From the NCBI RefSeq assembly GCF_007992435.1, contig NZ_BKAG01000059.1, positions 1-39,385 of the forward strand: a DNA stretch of 39,385 nucleotides. Reading direction: 5' to 3'. Below the pieces are notes generated by a model. That model was given only the letters and a program-made list of their open reading frames with translations. It did not search any database and was not told where the DNA came from. The translations under genes and the position numbers were made by a program. The DNA comes from Prosthecobacter gellanilyticus. Lineage in GTDB: Bacteria > Verrucomicrobiota > Verrucomicrobiia > Verrucomicrobiales > Verrucomicrobiaceae. Shown here piece after piece: positions 1 through 8,503 of this stretch. The stretch's first letter is position 1; the number at the start of each line of letters is the position of its first letter.

Positions 1-89
1 CAGCCAGCCCCCGCCATAGGGGTCCTCCGAGGGAGCGAATGCTTCCAGCGACCCTCCGGGACGCGTTTCTTGCGTAGGCTGCGCGTGTC

Positions 90-161
90 TTGAGACCGGT
101 GGTTCTCGCTCGCAAAGCCTCGCTTCACCACCGGCTACAAGCCGGCGAGCCTCCGGCTCGC
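90..161. repeat. Cluster of small palindromes (REP-like)
   Basis: Three nested inverted repeats lie in tandem. CCGGTGGT (96-103) pairs with ACCACCGG (127-134). CCGGCT (131-136) pairs with AGCCGG (140-145). GCGAGCC (145-151) pairs with GGCTCGC (155-161). No reading frame here is convincing, and the rest of 1-199 shows no gene. It resembles the palindromic intergenic repeats seen elsewhere in this window. Confidence 0.6.
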
Positions 162-199
162 AAAACAAGACCGCCAATCTCGGCATAACCATTTTTAAA

Positions 200-234
200 C
201 AAAAAGGCCTGAAGGCGGTGACACCTTCAGGCCT
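200..234 (-). terminator. Rho-independent terminator of the exbB/exbD operon
   Basis: An 11-bp perfect stem, AGGCCTGAAGG (205-215) with CCTTCAGGCCT (224-234), has an 8-base loop. On the minus strand it is followed by a run of T (complement of AAAAA at 200-204). It sits 23 bases past the stop of the last exbD gene, as expected for the end of the minus-strand operon. Confidence 0.85.
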
Positions 235-256
235 GAAATGTTTGTCGAAAACGTGG

Positions 257-727
257 TTAGAACTCCTCGCCGCCGACGGTGAAGGTCACGTTGCCGATGC
301 GGGCCTTGGCCATGGCGTTGAGCACGTCGATGACGCGCTCATAACGGGCCTGCTCCTCAGCCTGGATGGTGACCATGACCTTGGCGTTGCGGCTGTCAGC
401 CTCCTGCTTGAGCTTCATCAGCGTGCCGGTGAAGTTAGGCAGGGATTTGTTTTCAGGAGTGTCAAACTCCTCCTCGTTCAGCGTGACCACGCCTGTCTCC
501 TCCACGGTGACGATGATCTCGTCCGGCGGAGTGTCCTCATTGCTCAGGGAAGGTGTGCCAATGCCGGGGAGCTGGGTTTTCAGCTCGCGCTCGACCTTGA
601 CCGCACCGGCCATGACCATGAAGAAAAGCATGATGACGAAGACGACGTCGATCATGGGCGCGATCTGGAAACCCATGACCAGGTTGTCAGTCTCGACTTT
701 ACGATGTGATGCCTTGTGTCCTGCCAT
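257..727 (-). CDS. ExbD/TolR biopolymer transport protein (second copy)
   Basis: 156 residues. The stator/plug subunit of an ExbB-ExbD (TolQ-TolR) proton-driven motor in the inner membrane. It has a short cytoplasmic N-terminus, one membrane segment (about residues 20-42) containing the family motif QIAPMIDVVF, whose Asp27 corresponds to the proton-carrying aspartate of ExbD/TolR, and a periplasmic domain to the end. Length is typical for the family (about 140-160). It starts 5 bases after the stop of the other exbD copy, so the two are surely co-transcribed. No TonB or TolA partner is visible in the window, so the driven outer component is unknown; the upstream periplasmic TPR proteins are candidates. 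Confidence 0.88.
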   Translation of the reverse strand: MAGHKASHRKVETDNLVMGFQIAPMIDVVFVIMLFFMVMAGAVKVERELKTQLPGIGTPSLSNEDTPPDEIIVTVEETGVVTLNEEEFDTPENKSLPNFTGTLMKLKQEADSRNAKVMVTIQAEEQARYERVIDVLNAMAKARIGNVTFTVGGEEF

Positions 728-732
728 GATGA

Positions 733-1167
733 TCAGCCGTCCTGGTTGAGTGCTGAGAAGGAGATGTCATCGATGCCCGACTGGGCGATCAGAGCCATCA
801 CCTTCTGAACTTCCACCGCCGGAGTATCGCGATCACCACGGATCACACAACGGTAGGTGGGGTTGTTGTTTTTACGCTGGGTGAGTGCTTCCACGATCTC
901 CTCATTGGACATCTCGCGGTCATCCAGTTTGATGACGGACTCCTGCTTGCCGGACAGCCACCGGATGTTGATGGCCGCCTCAAACATGGTGTTCTTGTCC
1001 TCCTTCTTCTTGGCGTCCGCAGCGACAGGGAGCTTGATGTCCTTGTCGATACGCAGCACCTGAGCTGAGGTGATGCTCATGAAGAAAATGAGCAGCACCA
1101 GCAGCACGTCAATCATCGGAGCAATCTGGAACTCCGGTTCGCCTTCTCCGCCGCCTCCTCCGCCCAT
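733..1167 (-). CDS. ExbD/TolR biopolymer transport protein (first copy)
   Basis: 144 residues. Same family as the downstream copy but clearly diverged from it. It begins with a run of six glycines and acidic residues, then the motif FQIAPMIDVLLVLLIFFM with the conserved Asp20 in the single membrane helix, then a periplasmic domain. Two different ExbD proteins behind one ExbB suggest a mixed ExbD dimer or two alternative motors (inference). The gap to exbB is 51 bases and to the second exbD 5 bases. No Shine-Dalgarno sequence precedes the ATG, as for most genes here. Confidence 0.87.
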   Translation of the reverse strand: MGGGGGGEGEPEFQIAPMIDVLLVLLIFFMSITSAQVLRIDKDIKLPVAADAKKKEDKNTMFEAAINIRWLSGKQESVIKLDDREMSNEEIVEALTQRKNNNPTYRCVIRGDRDTPAVEVQKVMALIAQSGIDDISFSALNQDG

Positions 1168-1218
1168 AGTGGTGTCAGGTTAAAGTTGGTTTGATAAGTA
1201 TGAAACAGATCTGCCGAA

Positions 1219-2076
1219 TCAGGCAGCCGCCGGGACTCCTTCGCCACCGTTGACCCAGTTCGGGATCGCGGCGTAGAACTCTTCCTCGCCCACGTGAGCG
1301 TCCTTGAGGTGGCTGTAAGGCATCTTGCGGAACAAGGCGCCGACGACGTCCTGAAGACCGGTCATGGAGGACTGGAGGCGGTTGCGCAGGAAGTAGAAGA
1401 ACATGAACGCAGGCACAGCGATGAAGAGACCGGAGGCCGTGGCGATAAGCACCTCACCGATAGCGCCGGAGAGCTTGGACGGGTCACCCACGCCGCTGGT
1501 GCCGAGAGTGGCGAACGCGCTCATCATCCCCGTCACCGTTCCAGTCAGACCGATCATCGGTGTGCAAACCCCGATCACGGAAAGGTAGTTGATGCGGGTG
1601 GTGATGGTGGAGTTGGTCTTGTTCAGCTCGGTGAACAGGGCGTTGTCCACAGCTTCCTCACCGTCACCGACGAAGCTCAGGGCCACGCGGGAGATATCGC
1701 AGAAGGGGGAGTTGTTGCTCTTGGCGAACTGATAAGCGCCGACGTAGTCACCGGCACGGAAGAGGTCCTGAAGCTGGGAGACCTGGTTCGGAGGAGCCAT
1801 CTTCTTCAGACCGGTGCGCATCCAGAGGTCCACCGTCAGCCAGATCAGGGCGATGGAGCAAGCCGTGATGGGATACATCACCCAGCCGCCTTCATGGAAA
1901 CGGTCCATCAGGGTGTGCTCAACCTTCGTCGGTGCCTCAGCACCTGCGGCAGCAGGAGCAGCAGGCTCCTGGCCATGGATAGGAGCGACGATGGCGAGAT
2001 TGCCGGCGAGCATCATGGCGCAGGCCGATGCGCGAACGATAATCTTGGTCAGGGAGGCTGTTTTACGGAGGTGCAT
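1219..2076 (-). CDS. ExbB/TolQ/MotA-type proton channel protein
   Basis: 285 residues, the inner-membrane channel subunit that forms a pentamer around ExbD and uses the proton gradient to move it. The N-terminus (1-35) looks like a cleavable signal peptide followed by an Ala/Pro-rich stretch. Three membrane helices follow, at about 65-86 (WVMYPITACSIALIWL), 163-190 and 205-232. The second and third carry the family pattern of small residues and Thr (GLTGTVTGMMSAF and ATASGLFIAVPAFMF). The extra N-terminal signal and periplasmic segment are longer than in E. coli ExbB but are common in this phylum. It lies in an operon with two exbD genes downstream and two TPR genes upstream. Confidence 0.9.
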   Translation of the reverse strand: MHLRKTASLTKIIVRASACAMMLAGNLAIVAPIHGQEPAAPAAAGAEAPTKVEHTLMDRFHEGGWVMYPITACSIALIWLTVDLWMRTGLKKMAPPNQVSQLQDLFRAGDYVGAYQFAKSNNSPFCDISRVALSFVGDGEEAVDNALFTELNKTNSTITTRINYLSVIGVCTPMIGLTGTVTGMMSAFATLGTSGVGDPSKLSGAIGEVLIATASGLFIAVPAFMFFYFLRNRLQSSMTGLQDVVGALFRKMPYSHLKDAHVGEEEFYAAIPNWVNGGEGVPAAA

Positions 2077-2135
2077 GGTGGCTTGAGGGGTGACGATTTA
2101 GACGAGGATGAGTATTGGGAAAGAGGAATGCAATG

Positions 2136-3065
2136 TTATTTGGCGGCAGGCGCGGCAGCTTCAGCAGGGGCAGCGCCCTCGGCAGGCTTGGCGTCTTTGC
2201 CTTCCGCCTTGCCGTCACCCGTTTCGGGTTCGTTCTTCATGCCGTTGATCTTCGCCTGCTCCTTGCCAGCAAGGTCGGCGACAGCGGAGCCTGGATAGGT
2301 TTCCACAAGACGCTTGAAGACAGCCTGGGCATCTTCATAGCGCTTCATTTTGACCAGCATCTGGCCGGCCTTGAGCTCGGCATCTGGCACACGCTGAAGC
2401 TGGGTGCCGTAAAACACAGGGATGCGCAGGTAGGCCATGAGCGCCTTTTCCCAGTCCTTCTGGCGCGCATAGATGTCCGCGATCATGGCCCAGATGGAAG
2501 CACCCACGCTGGAGTCATCCGTCTCGCTCAAAATGCTCTCCGCCTCGGCGATGATGGAGGTGTACTCAGACGAGGTCTGGCGGTCGATATCCAGCTGGAT
2601 GATGCGGAGCTGCATCTTCTGCGCGTCTGAGAGCTTGAGGATCTTCAGCTGGGGAATGAGCTTCACCGTATCCTCAAACTTGCCCGCCTGGCTAAGCAGC
2701 TCCACATAGGTGAAGAAGATCTCCGCATAAGGGGAGCCAGGAAGCGTCTCGAACATCTCGAAGCTTGTCTTGGCCTTGGCCAGGATGGCGAGCGCCTCTT
2801 CAGCCTTGCCCTGGGACATCAGATTGCGTGCTTCCGTGATCTCCGCGACGTCCGGCCAGTCGAGCGAACCCACGTTCTGCTTGGGCAGTTCGGTCGTGGC
2901 GGTTTTGTTGTCACCCAGAAGGATGGTGCGGATGATCTTGCCGTTCTCGACGTGGAATTCAGAAGACGGGATGCGGCTGCCATCCTTCAAAATGAGGAAC
3001 TGGGCGTGGGCGGAGCCGGCCAGAAGGCCGGACAAAGCCAGGAGCAGGAAAAAGACACGAGGCAT
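2136..3065 (-). CDS. Secreted tetratricopeptide-repeat protein
   Basis: 309 residues. Begins with a signal peptide (MPRVFFLLLALSGLLAGSAHA, cut before Q). The following 60 residues form a small beta-rich region (ILKDGSRIPSSEFHVENGK), then degenerate TPR helices run from about 85 to 270 (GKAEEALAILAKAK, WEKALMAYLRI, YEDAQAVFKRLVETYPGSAVADLA). The tail is a charged Ala/Pro/Glu/Lys linker. It probably acts in the periplasm as a scaffold next to the ExbB/ExbD motor, in the way YbgF/CpoB accompanies Tol-Pal; this role is inferred from gene order only. It starts 19 bases after the large TPR gene and precedes exbB by 59 bases. Confidence 0.8.
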   Translation of the reverse strand: MPRVFFLLLALSGLLAGSAHAQFLILKDGSRIPSSEFHVENGKIIRTILLGDNKTATTELPKQNVGSLDWPDVAEITEARNLMSQGKAEEALAILAKAKTSFEMFETLPGSPYAEIFFTYVELLSQAGKFEDTVKLIPQLKILKLSDAQKMQLRIIQLDIDRQTSSEYTSIIAEAESILSETDDSSVGASIWAMIADIYARQKDWEKALMAYLRIPVFYGTQLQRVPDAELKAGQMLVKMKRYEDAQAVFKRLVETYPGSAVADLAGKEQAKINGMKNEPETGDGKAEGKDAKPAEGAAPAEAAAPAAK

Positions 3066-3084
3066 GAGGGGCGGGAGCAGAAAA

Positions 3085-6078
3085 TTAAAGGGTGGCGAGG
3101 AGCTTCTGGGCTTCCTTCAGTTCAGGAAGGGTCTGCATGTCCTGGCGCTTGGTCATCTCGATCAGCATCAGCTTGGCAGCCTCCTTGTCAGAGTTCGGAC
3201 GATCCGGCGGCTCCTGAGGGCGGTTCAGTTTGATGAAGGCCTTGGCTCCCTGGACGTAAGCCTTCGCGAGGATGGGCTTCCATTTCTGATGGGCGATCAC
3301 CACGCGCTGGTAGAAGGAGACGGCTTCACCGGGCTTGTTCTGATCCATCAGCATCTCACCCTGCATGAAGAGCGCCTCGGCATGGGCCTCACCGCGCCAC
3401 TCCTTGGTGTTGAGGATGTTCTCGTAGATCTTCTTGGCGTCATCATACTTCTTCAGCTTGTAGAGCGCCTTGGCCTCACCGCGGGTGGCATCCAGCAGAC
3501 GGGAGCTGCCAGCGTAGTCCACCATGGCCTTGCGGAAGAGTTCCAGGGACTTGTCATACTCGTTCTTCTCGAAGGCGATCTCCGCCAGACCCACGGCAGC
3601 ACCGTCGGCATACTCAGTGTCCTTGAAGAACTCGTTCAGGCGGTTGTAGCAGGCCATGGCCTTGTCCAGGTCACCCTTCTTGCGGGCATTGTCACCCACG
3701 GTGGCGAGCAGCATGGGGCTCAGATCTTCAGCCTTCGCGACTTCGATGATGATGGTGAAGAACTTCTCTGCCTTCTCAGGCTCACGCATGGTCTTGGCCA
3801 GCCAGGCCTTGGCGAAAAGGATACGCATCTGAGCCGTGCCATTCATGGCGGCCTCAGCCGGTGTCAGCAGTGCTTCCAGCTGCTTCTCCACCTCTTCAAA
3901 GGTGGCGACAGGAGCCGGCGCCGGAGTTGCAGGGGCAGCTGCGGCCGCCGCAGGGGCAGGAGCTGGAGCGGCAGTGGCGCCTTTGGCATCCGCAGCAGCG
4001 CCTTTGGCGGCATCAGCGGCAGGCGCGGGGGTGGCAGGACGAGGAGCCGCGCGGCGCTTCGGAGCCACGAGGGTCACAAGCTGCTGGATCAGACCTTCGA
4101 CCTGTTCGTTGGAAGGATTGGGGATCTTCGGCTTGATGGCATCCGAAAGGAGCTTCCGGGCCTCATCCATCTTGTTTTCCTTCACCCGGGCGCGGGAGAT
4201 CCACAGCACGGCCTTGAGTTCCTGCTCCTCGTTGTCCTTGTGGGTCTTGAGATACTTGTCCCACATGTCACCGAGCTCCTTCCACTTGCCCATGGAGGCG
4301 TAGAGGTCGGTGGCCTGGTCCATCGCATACGTCAGCACGTCGTCTGACTTGGCCTTGTCCACGGCCTGGGCGAAGTTCTCCAGCGCCTTTTCATAATCCT
4401 GCTTCTGGTTATACCCGTCACCCAGGAGTGCATACACCTGGCCGATGTTCGGGTCGTTCGGGGCATCCTTGGCGATGCCTTCCAGATCCTTCATGGCATC
4501 ATCCATCTCACGCGCCTGGAACTTGATGAAGGCGAGACGATAGCGGGCATCAATCACATACTGCCCCTTCGGGTTCTCCTTCATGTAAGTCTTTAGAGCC
4601 TTCGTCGTGTTGATCGAGTCGTTCTGATAGAAGTAGATGAGGGCCACGCGGTAGAGAGCATCGTCCTTGTAGGCGGTCTCCGGGAACTCGTTCACCAGCA
4701 GTTCGAAGGTCGTGCGGGCATCGTCGAAACGCTGCATTTCAAAGAGCACGTTGCCACGCAGGAAGCGCAGGCGCTCCTTGTCCGCTTTTGGGAAACCTTC
4801 TGCCTTGTGGAAGGCCTGCACAGCCTGGTCCATCTGGCCGTTTTCATAGGCCAGCATGCCGAACATCTCGGACACCGTGCCGAGGTCAGCGCCATCCGGG
4901 AAGTCATTGATGTACTTCTCGCAAAGATTGCGGGCGGCGTTCACGCGCTTCAACTGCGCCTGGGCGATGATCATGCCGAACATGCAGCGGTCACGCTGGG
5001 GGAACTCCTTGAAGTCTTTGACGATCACGTCAAAGGCCAGGATGGCTTCCCAAAGGCGGGCCATTTCGAAATAGCAGCGGCCCAGACGATAGTAGAGGGA
5101 GGCGTCGTAGTCGGAGCGCTTCTCGATCTCCTCCAGGAGCGAGTTGTTCGTCTTCAGCTTCTCTTCCAGCTCTTCCTTGGTGCCGCGGATCGGTCCTTTG
5201 CCAGGGTTTTTCAGACTCTGCTCGATCTTCGCGATCAGGTCCTTCTGCACGCGGGTGATCTCACTCTGACGGCGGACGAGCTGGTAGGCACCGAGAGCCT
5301 CACGGAAGCTCTTCTTCTCCAGCATCTGATCACCCAGCTTGAGGTAGATGTTGTTCATCTGGGCGACGTTGTCGCCACCCGTGGCAAAGCCCTTCACCTT
5401 GTCCATCAGCTCGGCGGCCTTGTCGAGCTCGCCCTTGGCCACATAGAGATCGGCGGCCATCATCGCGGCCTGGATGCCTTCGGCACTGCGTGTTCCATCG
5501 GTGAGCACCGAGGTCAGGATGGCGATGGCATCATCGTTCTTACCCTGCTTCTTCAAAGCCTCGGCCACAAACAAGCCTGCTTCTGCTTTCATGGCAGGAG
5601 CGGTGCCCACGAGAGCCTTCAGAATCTCAATACCCTTGTCCGGCTCACCTTTGTTAATGTAGCTGCGGCCCAGTGCCATGCGCACGGGGTTGATGTATTC
5701 GCCATCGGCAAAACTGGTCTGGTAAGCCTCAAGGGAGGTGATCGCGTTCGGGTAATCGTTCAGGTTGAAGTAGGAGGCCCCCTTCACGAACAGCACCTGT
5801 GGGAAGGGCTTGCCACTGACGTTCTTCTCCACCTCGGCGATCTTCGCCAGGGCTTCCTGATACTTGCCTTCCTGGAAGAGTCCCAGGGCAGCATTCATGA
5901 GAGCCTCGGTCTCAGCCTGAATGCTGAGGGCACCACCAGCGAGGGCACCAGGAGCAGCCGGGGCCGCGGGAGCACCTGGAACAGGTGGCTTCGCGGGAGG
6001 CGGTGCCTGCCCCAGCACCAAGGTGGCCCCGGAGGCCAGGATCAAAGCAGCACAGAAAGAATGACGCATGACGAACAT
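3085..6078 (-). CDS. Large secreted TPR protein, first gene of the exbB/exbD operon
   Basis: 997 residues. The N-terminal signal peptide MRHSFCAALILASGATLVLG is preceded by MFV if the first ATG is used; an ATG three codons in (6069) is an equally good start. An Ala/Pro linker (about 20-50) is followed by TPR-type helix pairs throughout, for example EGKYQEALAKIAEVEKN, LGRCYFEMARLWEAILAFD and YEKALENFAQAVDKAK. A second low-complexity Ala/Pro stretch (about 668-727) splits the protein into two TPR superhelices. It is probably a periplasmic scaffold spanning part of the envelope. It is the promoter-proximal gene of the five-gene minus-strand operon. No catalytic motif is visible. Confidence 0.8.
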   Translation of the reverse strand: MFVMRHSFCAALILASGATLVLGQAPPPAKPPVPGAPAAPAAPGALAGGALSIQAETEALMNAALGLFQEGKYQEALAKIAEVEKNVSGKPFPQVLFVKGASYFNLNDYPNAITSLEAYQTSFADGEYINPVRMALGRSYINKGEPDKGIEILKALVGTAPAMKAEAGLFVAEALKKQGKNDDAIAILTSVLTDGTRSAEGIQAAMMAADLYVAKGELDKAAELMDKVKGFATGGDNVAQMNNIYLKLGDQMLEKKSFREALGAYQLVRRQSEITRVQKDLIAKIEQSLKNPGKGPIRGTKEELEEKLKTNNSLLEEIEKRSDYDASLYYRLGRCYFEMARLWEAILAFDVIVKDFKEFPQRDRCMFGMIIAQAQLKRVNAARNLCEKYINDFPDGADLGTVSEMFGMLAYENGQMDQAVQAFHKAEGFPKADKERLRFLRGNVLFEMQRFDDARTTFELLVNEFPETAYKDDALYRVALIYFYQNDSINTTKALKTYMKENPKGQYVIDARYRLAFIKFQAREMDDAMKDLEGIAKDAPNDPNIGQVYALLGDGYNQKQDYEKALENFAQAVDKAKSDDVLTYAMDQATDLYASMGKWKELGDMWDKYLKTHKDNEEQELKAVLWISRARVKENKMDEARKLLSDAIKPKIPNPSNEQVEGLIQQLVTLVAPKRRAAPRPATPAPAADAAKGAAADAKGATAAPAPAPAAAAAAPATPAPAPVATFEEVEKQLEALLTPAEAAMNGTAQMRILFAKAWLAKTMREPEKAEKFFTIIIEVAKAEDLSPMLLATVGDNARKKGDLDKAMACYNRLNEFFKDTEYADGAAVGLAEIAFEKNEYDKSLELFRKAMVDYAGSSRLLDATRGEAKALYKLKKYDDAKKIYENILNTKEWRGEAHAEALFMQGEMLMDQNKPGEAVSFYQRVVIAHQKWKPILAKAYVQGAKAFIKLNRPQEPPDRPNSDKEAAKLMLIEMTKRQDMQTLPELKEAQKLLATL

Positions 6079-6473
6079 AAAGAGAGGAGAAAACTACGCC
6101 CGGAGAAGAGTCACAAGCAATCCGCCTCGCGCACGCACGGCAATGGGCAACAATTGATCATCATGACGGACTGCATGGACAAAAAGAGGTCGGTTTTTTC
6201 TGAAATGGGAACGCGAGCGTAGCAGGAGCGGTTTTTTTGTCACCAACGGATTCCAGCTCCTCAGGAAAATTTTCCTGGGCGTGCCCAGGAGAAACTTTCC
6301 CGGTCGGGAAGAGCCCAATTCGTGATACTTTTTAGAAACCAATCTCCGCCAATCCAACCCATCCAGGGTGACAATTGAGTCAACGAACCTGCCTCTACCA
6401 TTCAAAGAAAAATCATGGAAGAGGCCCGCCCGTCACGGCACCGATCAAGAGCCTGGAAATCAGTGATTTAAGC
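6079..6473. other. Non-coding gap between the tol-like operon and pckG
   Basis: 395 bases without a convincing gene. It holds the candidate promoter at 6091-6120 and a compact palindrome pair: CAGGAAAATTTTCCTG (6262-6277, perfect) directly merging into TCCTGGGC-GT-GCCCAGGA (6273-6290, 8-bp stem). The two share the TCCTG segment, so they are mutually exclusive foldings. The hairpin could terminate pckG transcription, which arrives on the minus strand about 180 bases earlier. The 103-codon minus-strand frame here is Arg/Leu-rich, lacks motifs and is judged spurious. Confidence 0.6.
6091..6120 (-). promoter_or_regulatory. Possible promoter of the TPR-exbB-exbD operon
   Basis: On the minus strand, TTGCTT (6115-6120), an 18-base spacer and TAGTTT (6091-6096) precede the ATG at 6078 by 12 bases. 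The predicted RNA start would fall about 6 bases before the start codon. There is no Shine-Dalgarno sequence. The match to consensus is moderate. Confidence 0.4.
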
Positions 6474-8303
6474 TCACATACGGCAAATCAGCAGCTCACG
6501 CTCATAGATCAGTTCCTTCGGAAGATGGGTCTTCAGATCGAGGAACAGCTCTTCATGGGAAAGGATCTCCGCGCGCCACGCATCGCGGTCGAACTTCTGC
6601 AGTTCTTCGAACTTTTCCTTGGGGAAGTCGAGGCCCGTCCAGTCGATGTCCCGGTAACGCGGCACCCAGCCGATGGGGGTTTCCGTGGACATGCCGTGGC
6701 CGGTGGCGCGGTCCACGATCCACTTCAGCACGCGCATGTTCTCGCTGAAGCCGGGCCAGAGGAACTTGCCATCCGCACCTTTGCGGAACCAGTTCACGTG
6801 GAAGATGCGCGGGGTCTCGGTGAGCCTGCGCTGCATGCTGATCCAGTGGCGAAAGTAATCCCCCATGTTGTAGCCGCAGAAAGGCAGCATGGCCATGGGG
6901 TCGCGGCGCACTTTGCCGATGGTGCCTGCTGCGGCGGCGGTCATCTCGCTGCCCATCGTAGCTCCGGCATACACGCCGCAGCTCCAGTTAAAGGCCTGGA
7001 AGATGAGCGGCATGGTGGAGGCACGACGTCCACCAAAGATGATGGCACTGATCGGCACGCCCTCAGGGTTCTCCCAGGCGGGATCAATGGTCGGGCACTG
7101 CGAGGCAGGCGCGGTGAAGCGCGAGTTCGGGTGCGCGGCCTTGGTCCCCTTCTCTTTCGCGATCTCGGGGGTCCATTCATTGCCCTGCCAGTCCGTGCAC
7201 TTCGCCGGTGGAGTGTCGGTCATGCCTTCCCACCAAACACCGCCGTCAGGAGTCAGCGCCACATTGGTAAAGATGGTGTTCTTCCGCAGCGATGCCATCG
7301 CGTTCGGATTCGTCTGGTCGCTGGTCCCTGGAGCCACGCCGAAGAAACCGGCCTCGGGGTTGATGGCATGCAGGCGGCCATCAGGTCCCGGCTTGAGCCA
7401 GGCGATGTCATCTCCCACGGTCCAGACCTTCCAGCCTTTCTCGGAGAAATGCTTTGGCGGGATGAGCATGGCGAAGTTGGTCTTGCCACAGGCGCTGGGG
7501 AAAGCGGCCGCCACATAGGTCTTGTCGCCCTTCGGATTTTCCACGCCGAGGATGAGCATGTGCTCGGCCATCCAGCCTTCATCGCGGGCCATGGCGGAGG
7601 CGATGCGCAGCGCGAAGCACTTTTTGCCTAACAATGCATTGCCACCATAGCCGGAGCCATAGCTCCAGATCTCACGGGTCTCCGGGAAGTGGACGATGTA
7701 CTTCTCCTTGTTGCAGGGCCAGGGCACGTCCTTCTGCCCTTTCTTCAAAGGCGCGCCGATGGTGTGCATGCAGGGCACCACACGCTTCTCCGCCTTGTCG
7801 ATGATCTGGAAAACCTTCTTCCCGATGCGCGCCATGATGCGCATGTTCACCACGGCATAAGCTGAGTCCGTGATTTGCACGCCGATCTGGGACATGGGCG
7901 AATCCAGCGGCCCCATGCTGTAAGGCAGCACATACATGGTGCGCCCGGCCATGCAGCCATTGAAGAGGCCGCGCAGCTTCTTCTTCATCTCAAAAGGGTC
8001 CATCCAGTTGTTCGTGGGGCCCGCGCCATCCTTGGAATAACTGCAAATGTAGGTGCGCTCCTCCACGCGGGCCACATCACTCGGGTCAGACTTCGCGTAG
8101 AAGCAGCCCGGCCACTTCTTCTGGTTCAGCCGGACGAAGGTCCCGGCCTGCACCATCTCCTCGCAGAGCTTGTCATACTCCGCTTTGGATCCATCCACCC
8201 AGTGGATGCGGTCCGGCTTGGTGAGGGCGGCCATCTTCTTGACCCATTTGATCAGGTGCGGGTTCTTCGTCAGCGGTTTCGAGGAGTCGGTCTTGTTGCT
8301 CAT
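6474..8303 (-). CDS. pckG: Phosphoenolpyruvate carboxykinase (GTP)
   Basis: 609 residues, the usual size of the GTP-dependent enzyme, which interconverts oxaloacetate + GTP and phosphoenolpyruvate + GDP + CO2 at the entry to gluconeogenesis. Key motifs: the P-loop (kinase-1a) FPSACGKTNFAM at about 268-279 with its characteristic reactive cysteine; kinase-2 VGDDIAWLKPGPDG at about 297; the substrate loop NPEAGFFGVAPGT; and IIFGGRRAST further on. The start is placed at MSNKTDSSKP because the 20 upstream codons are Arg-rich and unlike the family. It is a single gene, divergent from the PVC dehydrogenase, with a 200-base shared control region. Confidence 0.95.
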   Translation of the reverse strand: MSNKTDSSKPLTKNPHLIKWVKKMAALTKPDRIHWVDGSKAEYDKLCEEMVQAGTFVRLNQKKWPGCFYAKSDPSDVARVEERTYICSYSKDGAGPTNNWMDPFEMKKKLRGLFNGCMAGRTMYVLPYSMGPLDSPMSQIGVQITDSAYAVVNMRIMARIGKKVFQIIDKAEKRVVPCMHTIGAPLKKGQKDVPWPCNKEKYIVHFPETREIWSYGSGYGGNALLGKKCFALRIASAMARDEGWMAEHMLILGVENPKGDKTYVAAAFPSACGKTNFAMLIPPKHFSEKGWKVWTVGDDIAWLKPGPDGRLHAINPEAGFFGVAPGTSDQTNPNAMASLRKNTIFTNVALTPDGGVWWEGMTDTPPAKCTDWQGNEWTPEIAKEKGTKAAHPNSRFTAPASQCPTIDPAWENPEGVPISAIIFGGRRASTMPLIFQAFNWSCGVYAGATMGSEMTAAAAGTIGKVRRDPMAMLPFCGYNMGDYFRHWISMQRRLTETPRIFHVNWFRKGADGKFLWPGFSENMRVLKWIVDRATGHGMSTETPIGWVPRYRDIDWTGLDFPKEKFEELQKFDRDAWRAEILSHEELFLDLKTHLPKELIYERELLICRM

Positions 8304-8503
8304 TGGGTTGGGGCGATGCTTTCGAACGCTAGTTCCGTGCCACCTTCTCCGGCCTACCCTCATTTGGCGAGCCTATTCTTGTGGGCAGTTTTGTCTCCGG
8401 AAGCGCGGGAACTGCGCGGCCCAGGCATGCTGCGATACCAGCTTTCGATACCGATGCGGCTTTTGGCGTGCCTGGATGCAAGGCCTCCACTACCCTGCCC
8501 GTG

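Noticed and set aside
2770..4347. Long plus-strand open frames opposite the TPR genes (also 4807-6222)
   Set aside because: Antisense to a clear TPR protein; His/Leu/Gly-rich translation without domain pattern. Long shadow frames are expected in GC-rich DNA.
6094..6405. 103-codon minus-strand frame in the pckG/TPR gap
   Set aside because: Arg/Leu-rich, overlaps the operon promoter and hairpins, no motif and no ribosome site.
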